64,000 nt of DNA from Enterobacter bugandensis (GCF_900324475.1 NZ_LT992502.1:2108001-2172000); one strand, 5' to 3'; positions 18,210 to 27,850 are shown, counted from the first letter of the stretch. Numbers and translations are program-made. Notes: a model not told the origin generated them from the letters alone.

Positions 18210-21200
18210 ATGGACTTTTCCCGCTTTTTCATCGACAGGCCGATTTTCGCTGCCGTACTGTCGATTCTGATTTTTATCACAGGATTAATCGCCATCCCGC
18301 TTCTGCCGGTGAGTGAATATCCTGACGTCGTACCGCCAAGCGTACAGGTGCGCGCGGAGTATCCGGGCGCCAACCCGAAAGTGATTGCAGAGACCGTGGC
18401 GACGCCGCTGGAAGAGGCGATCAACGGCGTCGAGAACATGATGTACATGAAATCCGTTGCCGGCTCGGACGGCGTGCTGGTTACTACCGTCACGTTCCGT
18501 CCGGGTACCGATCCGGATCAGGCGCAGGTGCAGGTGCAAAACCGCGTAGCGCAGGCCGAGGCGCGTCTGCCGGAAGACGTGCGGCGCCTGGGCATCACGA
18601 CGCAGAAGCAGTCGCCAACGCTGACGCTGGTGGTGCATCTGTTCTCGCCCAACGGCAAGTACGATTCACTGTATATGCGCAACTACGCCACGCTGAAGGT
18701 GAAGGACGAGCTGGCGCGTCTGCCCGGCGTCGGCCAGATTCAGATTTTCGGCTCCGGTGAATACGCGATGCGCATCTGGCTGGATCCGAACAAGGTCGCG
18801 GCCCGCGGGCTGACCGCCTCGGACGTGGTCACGGCAATGCAGGAGCAGAACGTGCAGGTCTCTGCCGGGCAGCTTGGCGCCGAGCCGCTGCCGAAAGAGA
18901 GCGATTTCCTGATCTCCATTAACGCCCAGGGTCGTCTGCATACCGAAGAAGAGTTTGGCAACATTGTCCTGAAAACGTCGGAGGACGGTTCGGTCGTCCG
19001 CCTGCGTGATGTGGCGCGTATCGAAATGGGTTCCGGCAGCTATGCGCTGCGTTCCCAGCTTAACAATAAAGACGCGGTCGGGATTGGTATCTTCCAGTCA
19101 CCGGGGGCGAACGCCATCGATTTGTCTAACGCGGTGCGCGCCAAAATGGACGAGTTGTCCACCCGTTTCCCGGAAGATATGAAGTGGGCGGCACCTTACG
19201 ATCCGACGGTTTTCGTGCGCGACTCCATCCGTGCGGTGGTGCAAACCCTGCTGGAAGCGGTGGTGCTGGTTGTACTGGTGGTGATCCTGTTCCTGCAAAC
19301 CTGGCGCGCGTCGATCATTCCGCTGATCGCGGTGCCGGTGTCGGTGGTGGGGACGTTCAGCATTCTCTATCTGCTGGGCTTTTCGCTTAACACCCTGAGT
19401 TTATTCGGGCTGGTGCTGGCGATTGGTATCGTGGTGGACGATGCCATCGTGGTGGTGGAAAACGTCGAGCGAAACATTGAAGAGGGGCTTGCGCCGCTTG
19501 CGGCGGCGCATCAGGCGATGCGTGAAGTCTCCGGGCCCATTATCGCGATTGCGCTGGTGCTGTGCGCGGTGTTCGTGCCGATGGCGTTCCTCTCCGGCGT
19601 AACCGGTCAGTTCTACAAGCAGTTTGCGGTGACGATAGCGATTTCCACGGTGATCTCCGCCATCAACTCGCTAACGCTCTCTCCGGCGCTGGCCGCGCTG
19701 TTGTTAAAACCGCACGGCGCGCCGAAAGACTTCCCGACCCGGCTTATCGATCGCCTGTTCGGCTGGATTTTCCGTCCGTTTAACCGCTTTTTCCATCGTA
19801 GCTCTAACGGCTATCAGGGGCTGGTGGGCAAAACGCTTGGCCGACGCGGCGCGGTGTTTGTGGTGTATCTGCTACTGCTGTGTGCCGCGGGCGTCATGTT
19901 TAAAGCGGTACCCGGCGGGTTTATTCCGACACAGGATAAGCTCTACCTGATTGGCGGCGTGAAGATGCCGGAAGGCTCGTCGCTGGCGCGCACCGACGCG
20001 GTGATCCGCAAAATGAGCGAAATCGGCATGAATACCGAAGGCGTGGACTACGCGGTAGCTTTCCCGGGGCTGAACGCGCTGCAGTTTACCAACACGCCGA
20101 ATACCGGGACGGTGTTTTTTGGCCTGAAGCCGTTCGACCAGCGTAAACATTCCGCGGCGGAAATTAACGCGGAAATTAACGCGAAAATCGCGCAAATCCA
20201 GCAGGGCTTTGGTTTTTCCATTCTGCCGCCGCCGATTCTGGGGCTGGGTCAGGGGTCTGGCTACTCGCTGTATATTCAGGATCGCGCGGGTCTGGGCTAT
20301 GGCGCGCTGCAAAACGCGGTGAACACCATGTCTGGTGCGATTATGCAGACGCCGGGAATGCACTTCCCGATCTCAACCTATCAGGCTAACGTTCCGCAGC
20401 TGGACGTGCAGGTTGACCGCGATAAGGCGAAAGCGCAGGGCGTGTCGCTGACCGATCTGTTCGGTACGCTGCAAACCTATCTGGGCTCGTCGTACGTGAA
20501 CGACTTCAACCAGTTCGGGCGCACCTGGCGCGTGATGGCGCAGGCAGACGGGCAGTTCCGCGACAGCGTGGAAGATATTGCGAATTTACGCACCCGGAAT
20601 AGCCAGGGCGAAATGGTGCCGATTGGCAGTATGGTGAAAATCACGACCACCTACGGACCGGATCCGGTTATCCGCTACAATGGCTACCCGGCGGCGGATC
20701 TGATTGGCGATGCCGACCCGCGCGTACTCTCGTCCGCGCAGGCGATGACGCAGCTGGACGCGATGTCTAAGCAGATCCTGCCGAACGGAATGAACATTGA
20801 ATGGACGGATCTGAGCTTCCAGCAGGCCACGCAGGGCAATACGGCGCTGATCGTCTTCCCGGTCGCGGTACTGCTGGCGTTCCTGGTGCTGGCGGCGCTG
20901 TATGAGAGCTGGACGCTGCCGCTGGCGGTGATCCTCATCGTTCCGATGACCATGCTTTCCGCGCTGTTTGGCGTCTGGCTGACCGGGGGCGATAACAACG
21001 TCTTCGTGCAGGTGGGGCTGGTGGTGCTGATGGGGCTGGCCTGTAAAAATGCGATTCTTATCGTGGAGTTTGCCCGCGAGCTGGAAATTCAGGGTAAAGG
21101 CATCATGGAAGCAGCGCTGGAAGCGTGCCGCCTGCGTTTACGTCCGATTGTGATGACCTCCATTGCCTTTATCGCCGGGACCATTCCGCTGATCCTCGGC

Positions 21201-21362
21201 CACGGCGCGGGCGCAGAAGTGCGCGGCGTCACCGGGATTACGGTCTTCTCCGGGATGCTGGGCGTGACGCTGTTTGGTCTGTTCCTGACGCCGGTCTTTT
21301 ACGTGACGCTGCGTAAGTTCGTGACGCGCGGCAAAGAGGAAAGAGAGGTTCTGCCTGCGTAG
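18210..21362 (+). CDS. oqxB: RND multidrug efflux pump OqxB
   Basis: Inner-membrane proton-driven pump of the HAE1 family, 1050 residues, the OqxB length. It has twelve expected membrane helices in two repeats with large periplasmic loops. TM4 carries GIVVDDAIVVVENVERN with the paired proton-relay aspartates, and TM10 holds LVVLMGLACKNAILIVEFA with the lysine. The N terminus MDFSRFFIDRPIFAAVLSI is typical. The ribosome site is weak (GAGAA), suggesting coupling to oqxA. A strong terminator follows. Confidence 0.96.
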   Translation: MDFSRFFIDRPIFAAVLSILIFITGLIAIPLLPVSEYPDVVPPSVQVRAEYPGANPKVIAETVATPLEEAINGVENMMYMKSVAGSDGVLVTTVTFRPGTDPDQAQVQVQNRVAQAEARLPEDVRRLGITTQKQSPTLTLVVHLFSPNGKYDSLYMRNYATLKVKDELARLPGVGQIQIFGSGEYAMRIWLDPNKVAARGLTASDVVTAMQEQNVQVSAGQLGAEPLPKESDFLISINAQGRLHTEEEFGNIVLKTSEDGSVVRLRDVARIEMGSGSYALRSQLNNKDAVGIGIFQSPGANAIDLSNAVRAKMDELSTRFPEDMKWAAPYDPTVFVRDSIRAVVQTLLEAVVLVVLVVILFLQTWRASIIPLIAVPVSVVGTFSILYLLGFSLNTLSLFGLVLAIGIVVDDAIVVVENVERNIEEGLAPLAAAHQAMREVSGPIIAIALVLCAVFVPMAFLSGVTGQFYKQFAVTIAISTVISAINSLTLSPALAALLLKPHGAPKDFPTRLIDRLFGWIFRPFNRFFHRSSNGYQGLVGKTLGRRGAVFVVYLLLLCAAGVMFKAVPGGFIPTQDKLYLIGGVKMPEGSSLARTDAVIRKMSEIGMNTEGVDYAVAFPGLNALQFTNTPNTGTVFFGLKPFDQRKHSAAEINAEINAKIAQIQQGFGFSILPPPILGLGQGSGYSLYIQDRAGLGYGALQNAVNTMSGAIMQTPGMHFPISTYQANVPQLDVQVDRDKAKAQGVSLTDLFGTLQTYLGSSYVNDFNQFGRTWRVMAQADGQFRDSVEDIANLRTRNSQGEMVPIGSMVKITTTYGPDPVIRYNGYPAADLIGDADPRVLSSAQAMTQLDAMSKQILPNGMNIEWTDLSFQQATQGNTALIVFPVAVLLAFLVLAALYESWTLPLAVILIVPMTMLSALFGVWLTGGDNNVFVQVGLVVLMGLACKNAILIVEFARELEIQGKGIMEAALEACRLRLRPIVMTSIAFIAGTIPLILGHGAGAEVRGVTGITVFSGMLGVTLFGLFLTPVFYVTLRKFVTRGKEEREVLPA

Positions 21363-21378
21363 GGATATCGCAGATAAC

Positions 21379-21411
21379 AAAAAACCGCACTCACTATGAG
21401 GGCGGTTTTTT
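21379..21411. terminator. bidirectional terminator between oqxB and oqxR
   Basis: AAAAAACCGC pairs with GCGGTTTTTT around an inner CTCA-CTA-TGAG stem. It suits both convergent genes. Confidence 0.88.
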
Positions 21412-21424
21412 TTTGCGTAAATTA

Positions 21425-21901
21425 CTAGGCTTTTTTGTACTGGGCAATCAGTTCAGGTAAAGGATCGCACCCGCTGGTATCGGCTTTTTTGACCTCGTCC
21501 AGCGCGCTTGCCACGGTGTGGCGCGCTAATACCGCGAGCGAGGCCTGCTCTGCTTCTTCGGAAATAGATTTGAAGTACCAGCAGGCGTTCGCGCTGACCA
21601 CGCAGCGGGCCGGCACATCCGGGCGCGACGCCCAGAGTTTTTTATCTTCGGTGACTGAAAGGTAGATATCGCGCAGGGTAATCTCTTCCGGCGGACGTCC
21701 AAGATGAATTGAGCCGTTGCGGCCAAGCGTTGAGACGATAATGCCGTCACGCGTGAGTGGAACCATCAATTTGCGGATAAAGCTCGGGTTGGCTTCCAGG
21801 CCGTAGGCCAGAATCGCACTCGTCGAACGTTCACCTAGTTGCTCCGCCATCGCTACGCTGAGAACCATCTGCAAAGCTGTCGGGAAGCGGTAATCTAACA
21901 T
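21425..21901 (-). CDS. oqxR: Rrf2-family repressor OqxR
   Basis: Cytoplasmic repressor of rarA/oqxAB; in Klebsiella its loss raises oqxAB expression. I take ATG 21901 (AGGA at seven bases), giving 158 residues that begin MLDYRFPTALQMVLSVAMAEQ. The winged helix includes SAILAYGLEANPSFIRKLMVPLTRDGIIVSTLGRNGSIHLGRPPEEITLRDIY, the Rrf2 pattern. The family's three-Cys cluster is not seen; only Cys residues in PARCVVSANACW and SGCDP are present, so an Fe-S cofactor is uncertain. Its promoter region contains CAACAATA, similar to repeats in the rarA-oqxA gap. Confidence 0.9.
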   Translation of the reverse strand: MLDYRFPTALQMVLSVAMAEQLGERSTSAILAYGLEANPSFIRKLMVPLTRDGIIVSTLGRNGSIHLGRPPEEITLRDIYLSVTEDKKLWASRPDVPARCVVSANACWYFKSISEEAEQASLAVLARHTVASALDEVKKADTSGCDPLPELIAQYKKA

Positions 21902-22038
21902 TTCTCTTTCCTGGGTTGCGGTGAATCTTGTTCTTTTTGGCACCGCAGAGGTGAATAAGCAATAAACAACAATATAACAAATACGGTAATTTTTTTGAAG
22001 CAATCTGCGGCATTTGCGATCAAACACCCTGTTCCGGT

Positions 22039-23427
22039 TTAGCTATACGTGCGGTTCGGGAAGTCAACCGTCACCAGCAGGCCACCTTCTGCGGAAGTAC
22101 TCAGGTTTACGCTGCTGCCGTGCTGCTGTGCAACGGCTTTGACAATGGCAAGCCCCAGTCCGCTCCCGCTTTGCAGCTGATTGGGGTCGCGGAAAAACCG
22201 GTCGAATACGCGCTCGCGCAATTCAACCGGGATACCCGGCCCTCGATCGGAGACGCGTAGCTGGGCTGATTTATCTGCTGAGCGTACCTCTACCTGAATC
22301 CGCCCGCCCTCAGGACTGTACTTCACGGCGTTTTCAATGAGATTGTCTATAAGCGACATCAGACGCTCCCTGACGCCAGCGATCCAAATCTCATCCTCAG
22401 CGAAGAATTCCAGCTCAATCTTGCGCCCGGACGCTAGCGGCTCCAGCGCAGCCATCCGCTCTTGTATGAGCGAGGTTAGCGGCACGGGCTCCATCGCGGT
22501 GTCAATGCGCGCTTCACTGTGCATCATCAGCAGCAGCTGGTTGACGAGACGGGCCGCCCGGCTATTGCTGCGCACAATCCCTGCGAGCAGTTGCCGCTGG
22601 CTCTCGCTGCTCACCCAGGACTGCAGCGCCTCCACGTTGATGCGCATCGCGGCCAGCGGCGTACGCAGTTCGTGCGCGGCGTCCGCAATGAAAACCCGTT
22701 CGCGTTCCGCGCTTTCCCGCACTCTGGCAAGAAAGTCATTAATCGCGTCCACCATCTGGCGGAGTTCCTTATGCCCAGGAACAGCCTTTAAAGGGGAGAG
22801 ATCGTCAGGCGAACGTAATGAGATCTCATTAACCACCTTGCTCCAGGGGCGCATCGCAATGCGGATTGACAGCCACGCAGGAAACAGAAGAAAAGGAATG
22901 CACACCAGCAACGGCATAATGTAGTAGCCCCGCGAGTTCAGGTAGATAAAGAAGTTCCAGCTTCCGGCAGGGGTGAAAAGGGTAACCTCCACGTCGGAGT
23001 GGGGGGATTTAAGCGTGCGGCTCGTCCAGGCGTGGCCTTCACTCTGAACGCGCTGCAATTCGCCCAGTCTGGTGTTTTTTACCCCCGTAGGTGCACCATC
23101 AGAAGAAAAAATAACCTCGTTGTTTTCGCGAACGAGCAGGTTAATCGACAGCTCCGGATCTTCACCGCCGCCATAGCCTTCCCGCAACGCTTTGCTGAAT
23201 GCTTCCAGGACGTCATTACGATCCTGCGGGCGCTCGTCACTGAGATCAACCAGAGTAAAAATGGTTTCGTAAGTTTTACTTCCCGTGAGTATCGGAGGGC
23301 TACGCAGGTCTTCCAATAATATAAAGGTTAAAAAAAGACACCACAGCAGGGTAAGCAGCAGCATCTGGGCGATGATAATTCGCCGTACCAGCGTTGGGCG
23401 CCTCAGTTGGTGCCAGACATTTCGCAT
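22039..23427 (-). CDS. two-component sensor histidine kinase
   Basis: Inner-membrane sensor of 462 residues with QseC-like layout. TM1 is residues 16-38, a periplasmic sensor of about 125 residues follows, and TM2 is near 168-190. A HAMP-type linker comes next, then the H-box DAAHELRTPLAAMR (His252), N-box LIENAVKYSPEGG, G1 RVSDRGPGIP and G2 SGSGLGLAIVKAVAQQHG. The signal is unknown. Its start shares one base with the stop of the regulator gene. Divergence of the pair from a MipA/OmpV gene suggests a cell-envelope input. I cannot assign a named orthologue. Confidence 0.88.
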   Translation of the reverse strand: MRNVWHQLRRPTLVRRIIIAQMLLLTLLWCLFLTFILLEDLRSPPILTGSKTYETIFTLVDLSDERPQDRNDVLEAFSKALREGYGGGEDPELSINLLVRENNEVIFSSDGAPTGVKNTRLGELQRVQSEGHAWTSRTLKSPHSDVEVTLFTPAGSWNFFIYLNSRGYYIMPLLVCIPFLLFPAWLSIRIAMRPWSKVVNEISLRSPDDLSPLKAVPGHKELRQMVDAINDFLARVRESAERERVFIADAAHELRTPLAAMRINVEALQSWVSSESQRQLLAGIVRSNSRAARLVNQLLLMMHSEARIDTAMEPVPLTSLIQERMAALEPLASGRKIELEFFAEDEIWIAGVRERLMSLIDNLIENAVKYSPEGGRIQVEVRSADKSAQLRVSDRGPGIPVELRERVFDRFFRDPNQLQSGSGLGLAIVKAVAQQHGSSVNLSTSAEGGLLVTVDFPNRTYS

Positions 23428-24104
23428 TAATCTGTCACCTTCTGGATAGCGACGGTATCAATGACATACCCGACGCCCCGCACCGTTCGTACATAGCCGT
23501 CACCAATTTTTCGCCGCAAATTCCCCATATGCACGTCGAGGGCATTGCTGAGATTTTCCTTCGCGCCAAATATCCTCTCTTCCAGGAACCGCCGCGTGAT
23601 CACCCGGTCAGCGCGCAGCATCAACGTTTCAAGCAGCGCATATTCACTGGCCGTCAAATCAACGTGACGCGCGTTCACCGTTACGCGACGCGTCGGGATA
23701 TGAAGCGATAAGCTCCTGATTTCTATCGCTTCATTTTCAAAACCGTAGCTGCGTCGCGCAAGGGCTCTGACTCGCGCCAGCAGTTCAGCGAGAACGAAGG
23801 GTTTGACAAGATAGTCGTCTGCGCCAGCATCCAGCCCGCACAGGCGATCCTGCAGGGTGCCTCGCGCCGTCAGGATAATGACGGGGATCCCCTTAAGCTG
23901 CTGGCGCAAACGCGTCATCAGGCTCATGCCGTCGCCGTCGGGCAGCCCCAGGTCGAGAAGAATAAGTTCCGGCACGCCGACCTCAAGCTGATGCAGCGCA
24001 TCCTCTTTACGGCGAACCCATATGACATCAAATCCTTGATCTGAAAGGGCGATACGTACGCCATTGCCGAGATCCAGGTCGTCTTCGATTAGTAAGATTT
24101 TCAC
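23427..24104 (-). CDS. OmpR/PhoB-family response regulator
   Basis: DNA-binding partner of the kinase that follows, 225 residues. The receiver has acidic residues E7-D8-D9, phosphoacceptor Asp51 (LILLDLGLPDGDG), a Thr in ILTARG and Lys in YLVKPF. The C-terminal winged helix (about 130-220) has DLTASEYALLETLMLRADRVITRRFLEERIF and RRKIGDGYVRTVRGVGYVI. It starts at GTG 24104; no ATG fits in frame and the ribosome site is poor. Its first target is probably the divergent mipA-like gene across 203 bases. Confidence 0.9.
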   Translation of the reverse strand: MKILLIEDDLDLGNGVRIALSDQGFDVIWVRRKEDALHQLEVGVPELILLDLGLPDGDGMSLMTRLRQQLKGIPVIILTARGTLQDRLCGLDAGADDYLVKPFVLAELLARVRALARRSYGFENEAIEIRSLSLHIPTRRVTVNARHVDLTASEYALLETLMLRADRVITRRFLEERIFGAKENLSNALDVHMGNLRRKIGDGYVRTVRGVGYVIDTVAIQKVTD

Positions 24105-24307
24105 ATTGGTAACTGTATCAACAGTGAATGAAGAACAACTTAAGAAAAAAACGGTAGCAGGAAATCCGTTCGGTTGACAGCGCCCGCACGCGCTTCAGCC
24201 TTTCTTCATTTTCGGCTCATAAGAACCTCAGGGTGAGTATTCAGAATGAGTGCTCTGGCGTGTAAACCGCTTGCATTGCAATCATTTGAATCCAAAGGAC
24301 TTCTTCA

Positions 24308-25144
24308 ATGAGTAACATCGAACTGCGTCATACTATCCCCTATTTACTTCCGAGCCGCAGACTGAAAAACATCGTGCCGGGCGTTATTCTGGCGTTACTG
24401 GCTACCCCGGTACTGGCGGCAGAGCAGAAACAGGGCAATGTCTTAACCCTGGGGGGAGGCGTGGACGTCGCGCCACGCTACTCGGGTTCGGATAAAAGCC
24501 GGGTCTCGGCAGTTCAGGTAGTAGATTATTCCATGGCAAATGGTTTCTTTATCAGCACCACGCGGGGTATCGGTTACGGAAACAACATTGGCAACCTGGA
24601 TTACAACGCCGCAGTGAGCTACCGAACAGGCCGTAAAGATAAAGACGTGAGCAGTGATTCGATCAGCTCCGGCAGCGACTACCTGCGGGGGATGGGCGAT
24701 ATCAAAGGTTCCGCTATCGTGGTGCCGGGGCTGGGGTATAAGGTGACCGACTGGCTCAATCTGCAGCTGCAGGCTGAGATCCCGGTTTCTGAGAGAGACA
24801 ACGGTGAGGCGGTGCATTTCGGCATTTCCAGCCCGCTCTACACATCGTCGAAAAATGCGGTGACGCTGGGGCTGACGGGCAGCTGGGGTTCCGGCAAGTA
24901 CATGCAAACGTACTATGGGGTTAATGCTGCCCAGTCCGCCGCATCGGGGTTTGCCCGACATGACGCCGGAGCGGGAATTTACGCCTGGTCGATAAACCTT
25001 GACTGGACCTACAGGCTCACTTCGCGCTGGAGCGTTCTCACCTCCGCGGGCGTAACGCAGTTGACGGGGGATGCGGGTGATAGCCCGATCGTGCAACGTA
25101 AAACGTCGCCAACGGGAAGCCTGAAGGTGACATACAGTTTCTGA
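24308..25144 (+). CDS. MipA/OmpV-family outer-membrane protein
   Basis: Predicted outer-membrane beta-barrel of 278 residues. A long basic N region and a hydrophobic signal (IVPGVILALLATPVLAAEQ) give cleavage near residue 38. The mature part alternates in the family manner: LTLGGGVDVAPRYSGSDKSR, GIGYGNNIGNLDYNAAVSYRTGRKD. It ends in aromatic SLKVTYSF, as outer-membrane proteins do. MipA scaffolds murein enzymes in E. coli; other members are of unknown role. AAGGA precedes ATG 24308. It is probably controlled by the divergent two-component system. Confidence 0.85.
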   Translation: MSNIELRHTIPYLLPSRRLKNIVPGVILALLATPVLAAEQKQGNVLTLGGGVDVAPRYSGSDKSRVSAVQVVDYSMANGFFISTTRGIGYGNNIGNLDYNAAVSYRTGRKDKDVSSDSISSGSDYLRGMGDIKGSAIVVPGLGYKVTDWLNLQLQAEIPVSERDNGEAVHFGISSPLYTSSKNAVTLGLTGSWGSGKYMQTYYGVNAAQSAASGFARHDAGAGIYAWSINLDWTYRLTSRWSVLTSAGVTQLTGDAGDSPIVQRKTSPTGSLKVTYSF

Positions 25145-25190
25145 TTGCGGGTTGCTTATAAATATGAGCGCGCAATAGCGACGAATTTGA

Positions 25191-25224
25191 ACCGCCCCGG
25201 AAAGATGATGGGGCGGTAGTTTTT
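25191..25224 (+). terminator. terminator of the MipA-like gene
   Basis: ACCGCCCC-N11-GGGGCGGT is followed by AGTTTTT. Confidence 0.88.
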
Positions 25225-25377
25225 AAATGATGTTTAACAGCAGTTAGAATAATGAGTTGACTGACGTTTTATTAAGAACTGAGAGGCATCGACCTGACTC
25301 CGGAGCATTTGGAAACCAGAACCTCACTGAGAAGTGTGCCAATATTACGTGGCTATCATCCCTGTCCGGAGAATAAA

Positions 25378-27108
25378 GTGCTCGGAAAATTATTGTTAAA
25401 GTACATGCCAGGGTTACAAAATTTGTTAGCCTACGATAAAAGCTGGCTAAAACATGATGTTAAAGCTGGATTATCCGTTGCGGCTGTAGCGCTACCCGTT
25501 GCTATTGCTTATGCTGAATTGGCGGGTGTTGGGGCAATCGTGGGGCTCTATTCCTGCGTTTTACCGATGATAGCTTATGCACTGTTTGGTTCTTCACGTC
25601 AGCTTATTGTTGGCCCTGATGCAACGACCTGCGCCGTGATTGCAGCCGTCGTGTTTCCTCTTTCTGCAGGCAATCCTGAACTGCACTGGCAACTGACGAT
25701 CGTCATGACATTGATGATGGGCGGGTGGTGCCTGCTTGCCAGTAAATTCCATCTGGGTGCACTTGCCGATCTCCTTTCTCATCCCATTCTTACAGGGTTG
25801 CTTAATGGCGTAGCCGTAACGATTATTGTCGGGCAATTAGGCAAGGTTTTGGGGATCAAGCTCGATGAAGCGCAGGTTATTGAGAAAATACTGGCCTTGC
25901 CAGGCCGACTTTTAGACAGCCATGTATTAACAATAGGGATATCACTTTTAACGTTAATTATTTTAATGGTTATCAAAACGTATCGCAGCCACTGGCCAGC
26001 ACCTCTGATTGCCATTGTGATAACAACGATACTGGTATGGGGAACATCTGCGCAACAGTATGGTATTGCCACGATTGGGGGGGATGGCTTCCAGCCTGGT
26101 TTACCCGTCGTTAACTGGGGGGCGTTCCAGCCCGGTCCGATGCGAGAATTAGTGATCCCGGCGCTGAACCTGGCTTTAGTAAGTTTTGTCAGTCTGATGC
26201 TGACCGCTCGCAGTTTCGCCGCGAAAAATGGCTATGAAATTAATGCTGATGCAGAGTTCCGGGCACTGGGTATTGCGAACATTATGTCTGGGCTATCTCA
26301 GGGATTTGCCATCAGTGGGGCCGATTCCCGGACCGCGGTTAATGATTCCGTTGGGGGGAAAAGTCAGCTGGTTTCCATAGTCGCAGCCTTACTGATAGGT
26401 TTAGTGGTGGTATTTTTCACGCAGCCATTACAATTTATTCCGGTATCTGCATTAGGTATTGTTCTAATGTATGCATCGTGGTCATTAATTGATTTACGTG
26501 GGTTATGGAACCTGAGGCGAAGAAATAAACAGGCATTTCGCCTGGCCTTCTTTACGTTTGGCTGTGTTTTAATCATCGGTGTAATTCAGGGGATCGGCCT
26601 TGCGGTGTTGCTTGGCCTGTTACAGTTCCTGCGTACGGTATTTCGTCCCTCTGAGCACTTACTGGGGACTGACGAAAATGGAATGATCCACTCATTAGGG
26701 AATACAACCGATATTAAAATGGTCCCGGGCGTGCTGATGTATCGATTTAACTCACCGTTGACCTATTTTAATGTGGCTTATTTTAAACGTCGGGTATTGA
26801 ACCTGGTTGATGGTGCAGCAGTACAACCTAAATGGGTGGTTATTGATGCCGTGGCTTGCTTCACCTATTCAGATATCAGTGTCCTGGCAACCATTAATGA
26901 GTTAAAGCGTGACCTGAAAGCCCGACAGATTATGTTAATCCTTGCGGGCAGGAAAACGGAATTAACACGTTGGTTTAAAGAAAGTCGGCCAACGATGAAT
27001 GATGATGACATGATTCTGGCGCCAGACCTCTATTTGGCACTCCGGTTCATTCAAAGCAAAGAGAGTGTGAGTGAATCAGGTGGTGATGCACAACCAAACC
27101 CTGGTTAA
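25378..27108 (+). CDS. SulP-family anion transporter with STAS domain
   Basis: Inner-membrane anion (sulfate, bicarbonate or dicarboxylate) transporter of the SulP/SLC26 family; the substrate cannot be read from sequence. GTG 25378 has GGAG six bases upstream and gives 576 residues. A TTG at 25309 would add 23 residues. The signature AGLSVAAVALPVAIAYAELAGVGAIVGLYSCVLPMIAYALFGSSRQLIVGPDATT is clear. About twelve membrane helices are followed by a C-terminal STAS domain (last 130 residues; LMYRFNSPLTYFNVAYFKRR, WVVIDAVACFTYSDISVLATINEL). It is more AT-rich than its neighbours. No carbonic anhydrase gene adjoins. Confidence 0.9.
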   Translation: MLGKLLLKYMPGLQNLLAYDKSWLKHDVKAGLSVAAVALPVAIAYAELAGVGAIVGLYSCVLPMIAYALFGSSRQLIVGPDATTCAVIAAVVFPLSAGNPELHWQLTIVMTLMMGGWCLLASKFHLGALADLLSHPILTGLLNGVAVTIIVGQLGKVLGIKLDEAQVIEKILALPGRLLDSHVLTIGISLLTLIILMVIKTYRSHWPAPLIAIVITTILVWGTSAQQYGIATIGGDGFQPGLPVVNWGAFQPGPMRELVIPALNLALVSFVSLMLTARSFAAKNGYEINADAEFRALGIANIMSGLSQGFAISGADSRTAVNDSVGGKSQLVSIVAALLIGLVVVFFTQPLQFIPVSALGIVLMYASWSLIDLRGLWNLRRRNKQAFRLAFFTFGCVLIIGVIQGIGLAVLLGLLQFLRTVFRPSEHLLGTDENGMIHSLGNTTDIKMVPGVLMYRFNSPLTYFNVAYFKRRVLNLVDGAAVQPKWVVIDAVACFTYSDISVLATINELKRDLKARQIMLILAGRKTELTRWFKESRPTMNDDDMILAPDLYLALRFIQSKESVSESGGDAQPNPG

Positions 27109-27109
27109 A

Positions 27110-27136
27110 GGCTTGCTCGCCACCCGCGAGCAAGCC
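27110..27136. terminator. hairpin between SulP gene and dmsD
   Basis: GGCTTGCTCGC-N5-GCGAGCAAGCC is an 11-bp perfect stem between convergent genes. The T-run is poor on both sides. Confidence 0.7.
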
Positions 27137-27143
27137 ATATCCC

Positions 27144-27758
27144 TTAGCGGTACAGCGTCTTTTCCGCAACCGGAACAACCAACGCCGATCGCCAGTCCGC
27201 CAGTGTCAGCTGCGCAAGCCTGCCGAGCGCGATATAGAACGGATGCCCGGCGTTGTCGACAAACACCGACAGAAAGCGGGTGCTCCACGGCAGCAGATGC
27301 CACGCCAGAAGCCGATCGCACTCAGATTCGCGGCCATTCTCGGCCAGCCATGCCGCCAGCAGCAGCAGGGTGCCGAAATGATCTTCCGGTTCATTTTGCT
27401 GCATCTGAAACGCGATATTGTTTTCCCGCATCCACTGGCGCAGCGCGAGGGTCGAATCGCCAAACAGCACGGATTCACGGTCCAGCCAGACGGAACTCCA
27501 CGGCGGAGCGGGCAGGGCATAAGGACCAATAAACAGCCGTTGCCAGGCATCCATCAGCGGCTCATCGGAAGATGAAGCAAAGGTTTCGGCAACGGGCAGC
27601 AGCGTTTCCGGCGGCAGGGGCCAGTCCTCTATCCATTCGCCAGCGGTAAGTGCCTGCACCAGCGGGGCTGTCTGCTCGCTGTCAGGCGCGAAGTAAAACA
27701 GCGCGCCCAGTACGCGAGCGCTGAACGCGAACGAGTTACGGTGTGAGACGTCTTTCAT
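27144..27758 (-). CDS. dmsD: Tat proofreading chaperone DmsD
   Basis: Cytoplasmic TorD-family chaperone that binds the twin-arginine signal of DmsA/YnfE-type reductases and helps cofactor loading. The 204 residues match E. coli DmsD, with the conserved core WQRLFIGPYALPAPPWSSVWLDRESVLFGDSTLALRQWMREN and QNEPEDHFGTLLLLAAWLAENGR. AAGGAAGG precedes ATG 27758. In E. coli it ends the ynfEFGH-dmsD operon. Here it follows the catalytic subunit directly after 92 bases. Confidence 0.95.
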   Translation of the reverse strand: MKDVSHRNSFAFSARVLGALFYFAPDSEQTAPLVQALTAGEWIEDWPLPPETLLPVAETFASSSDEPLMDAWQRLFIGPYALPAPPWSSVWLDRESVLFGDSTLALRQWMRENNIAFQMQQNEPEDHFGTLLLLAAWLAENGRESECDRLLAWHLLPWSTRFLSVFVDNAGHPFYIALGRLAQLTLADWRSALVVPVAEKTLYR

Positions 27759-27850
27759 TAAACCTTCCTTGCTCGCGCGGTTATGTCCGCGCGACGTGAT
27801 TAACCATTAATACAGACCAAAGCATAAACCAGGGTCATAGAATTCACCTT

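Noticed and set aside
24105..24307. Direct-repeat regulator site between the response regulator and the MipA-like gene
   Set aside because: TTTCTTCATTTT and nearby CTTAAG are suggestive, but I could not find two well-spaced copies of one motif.
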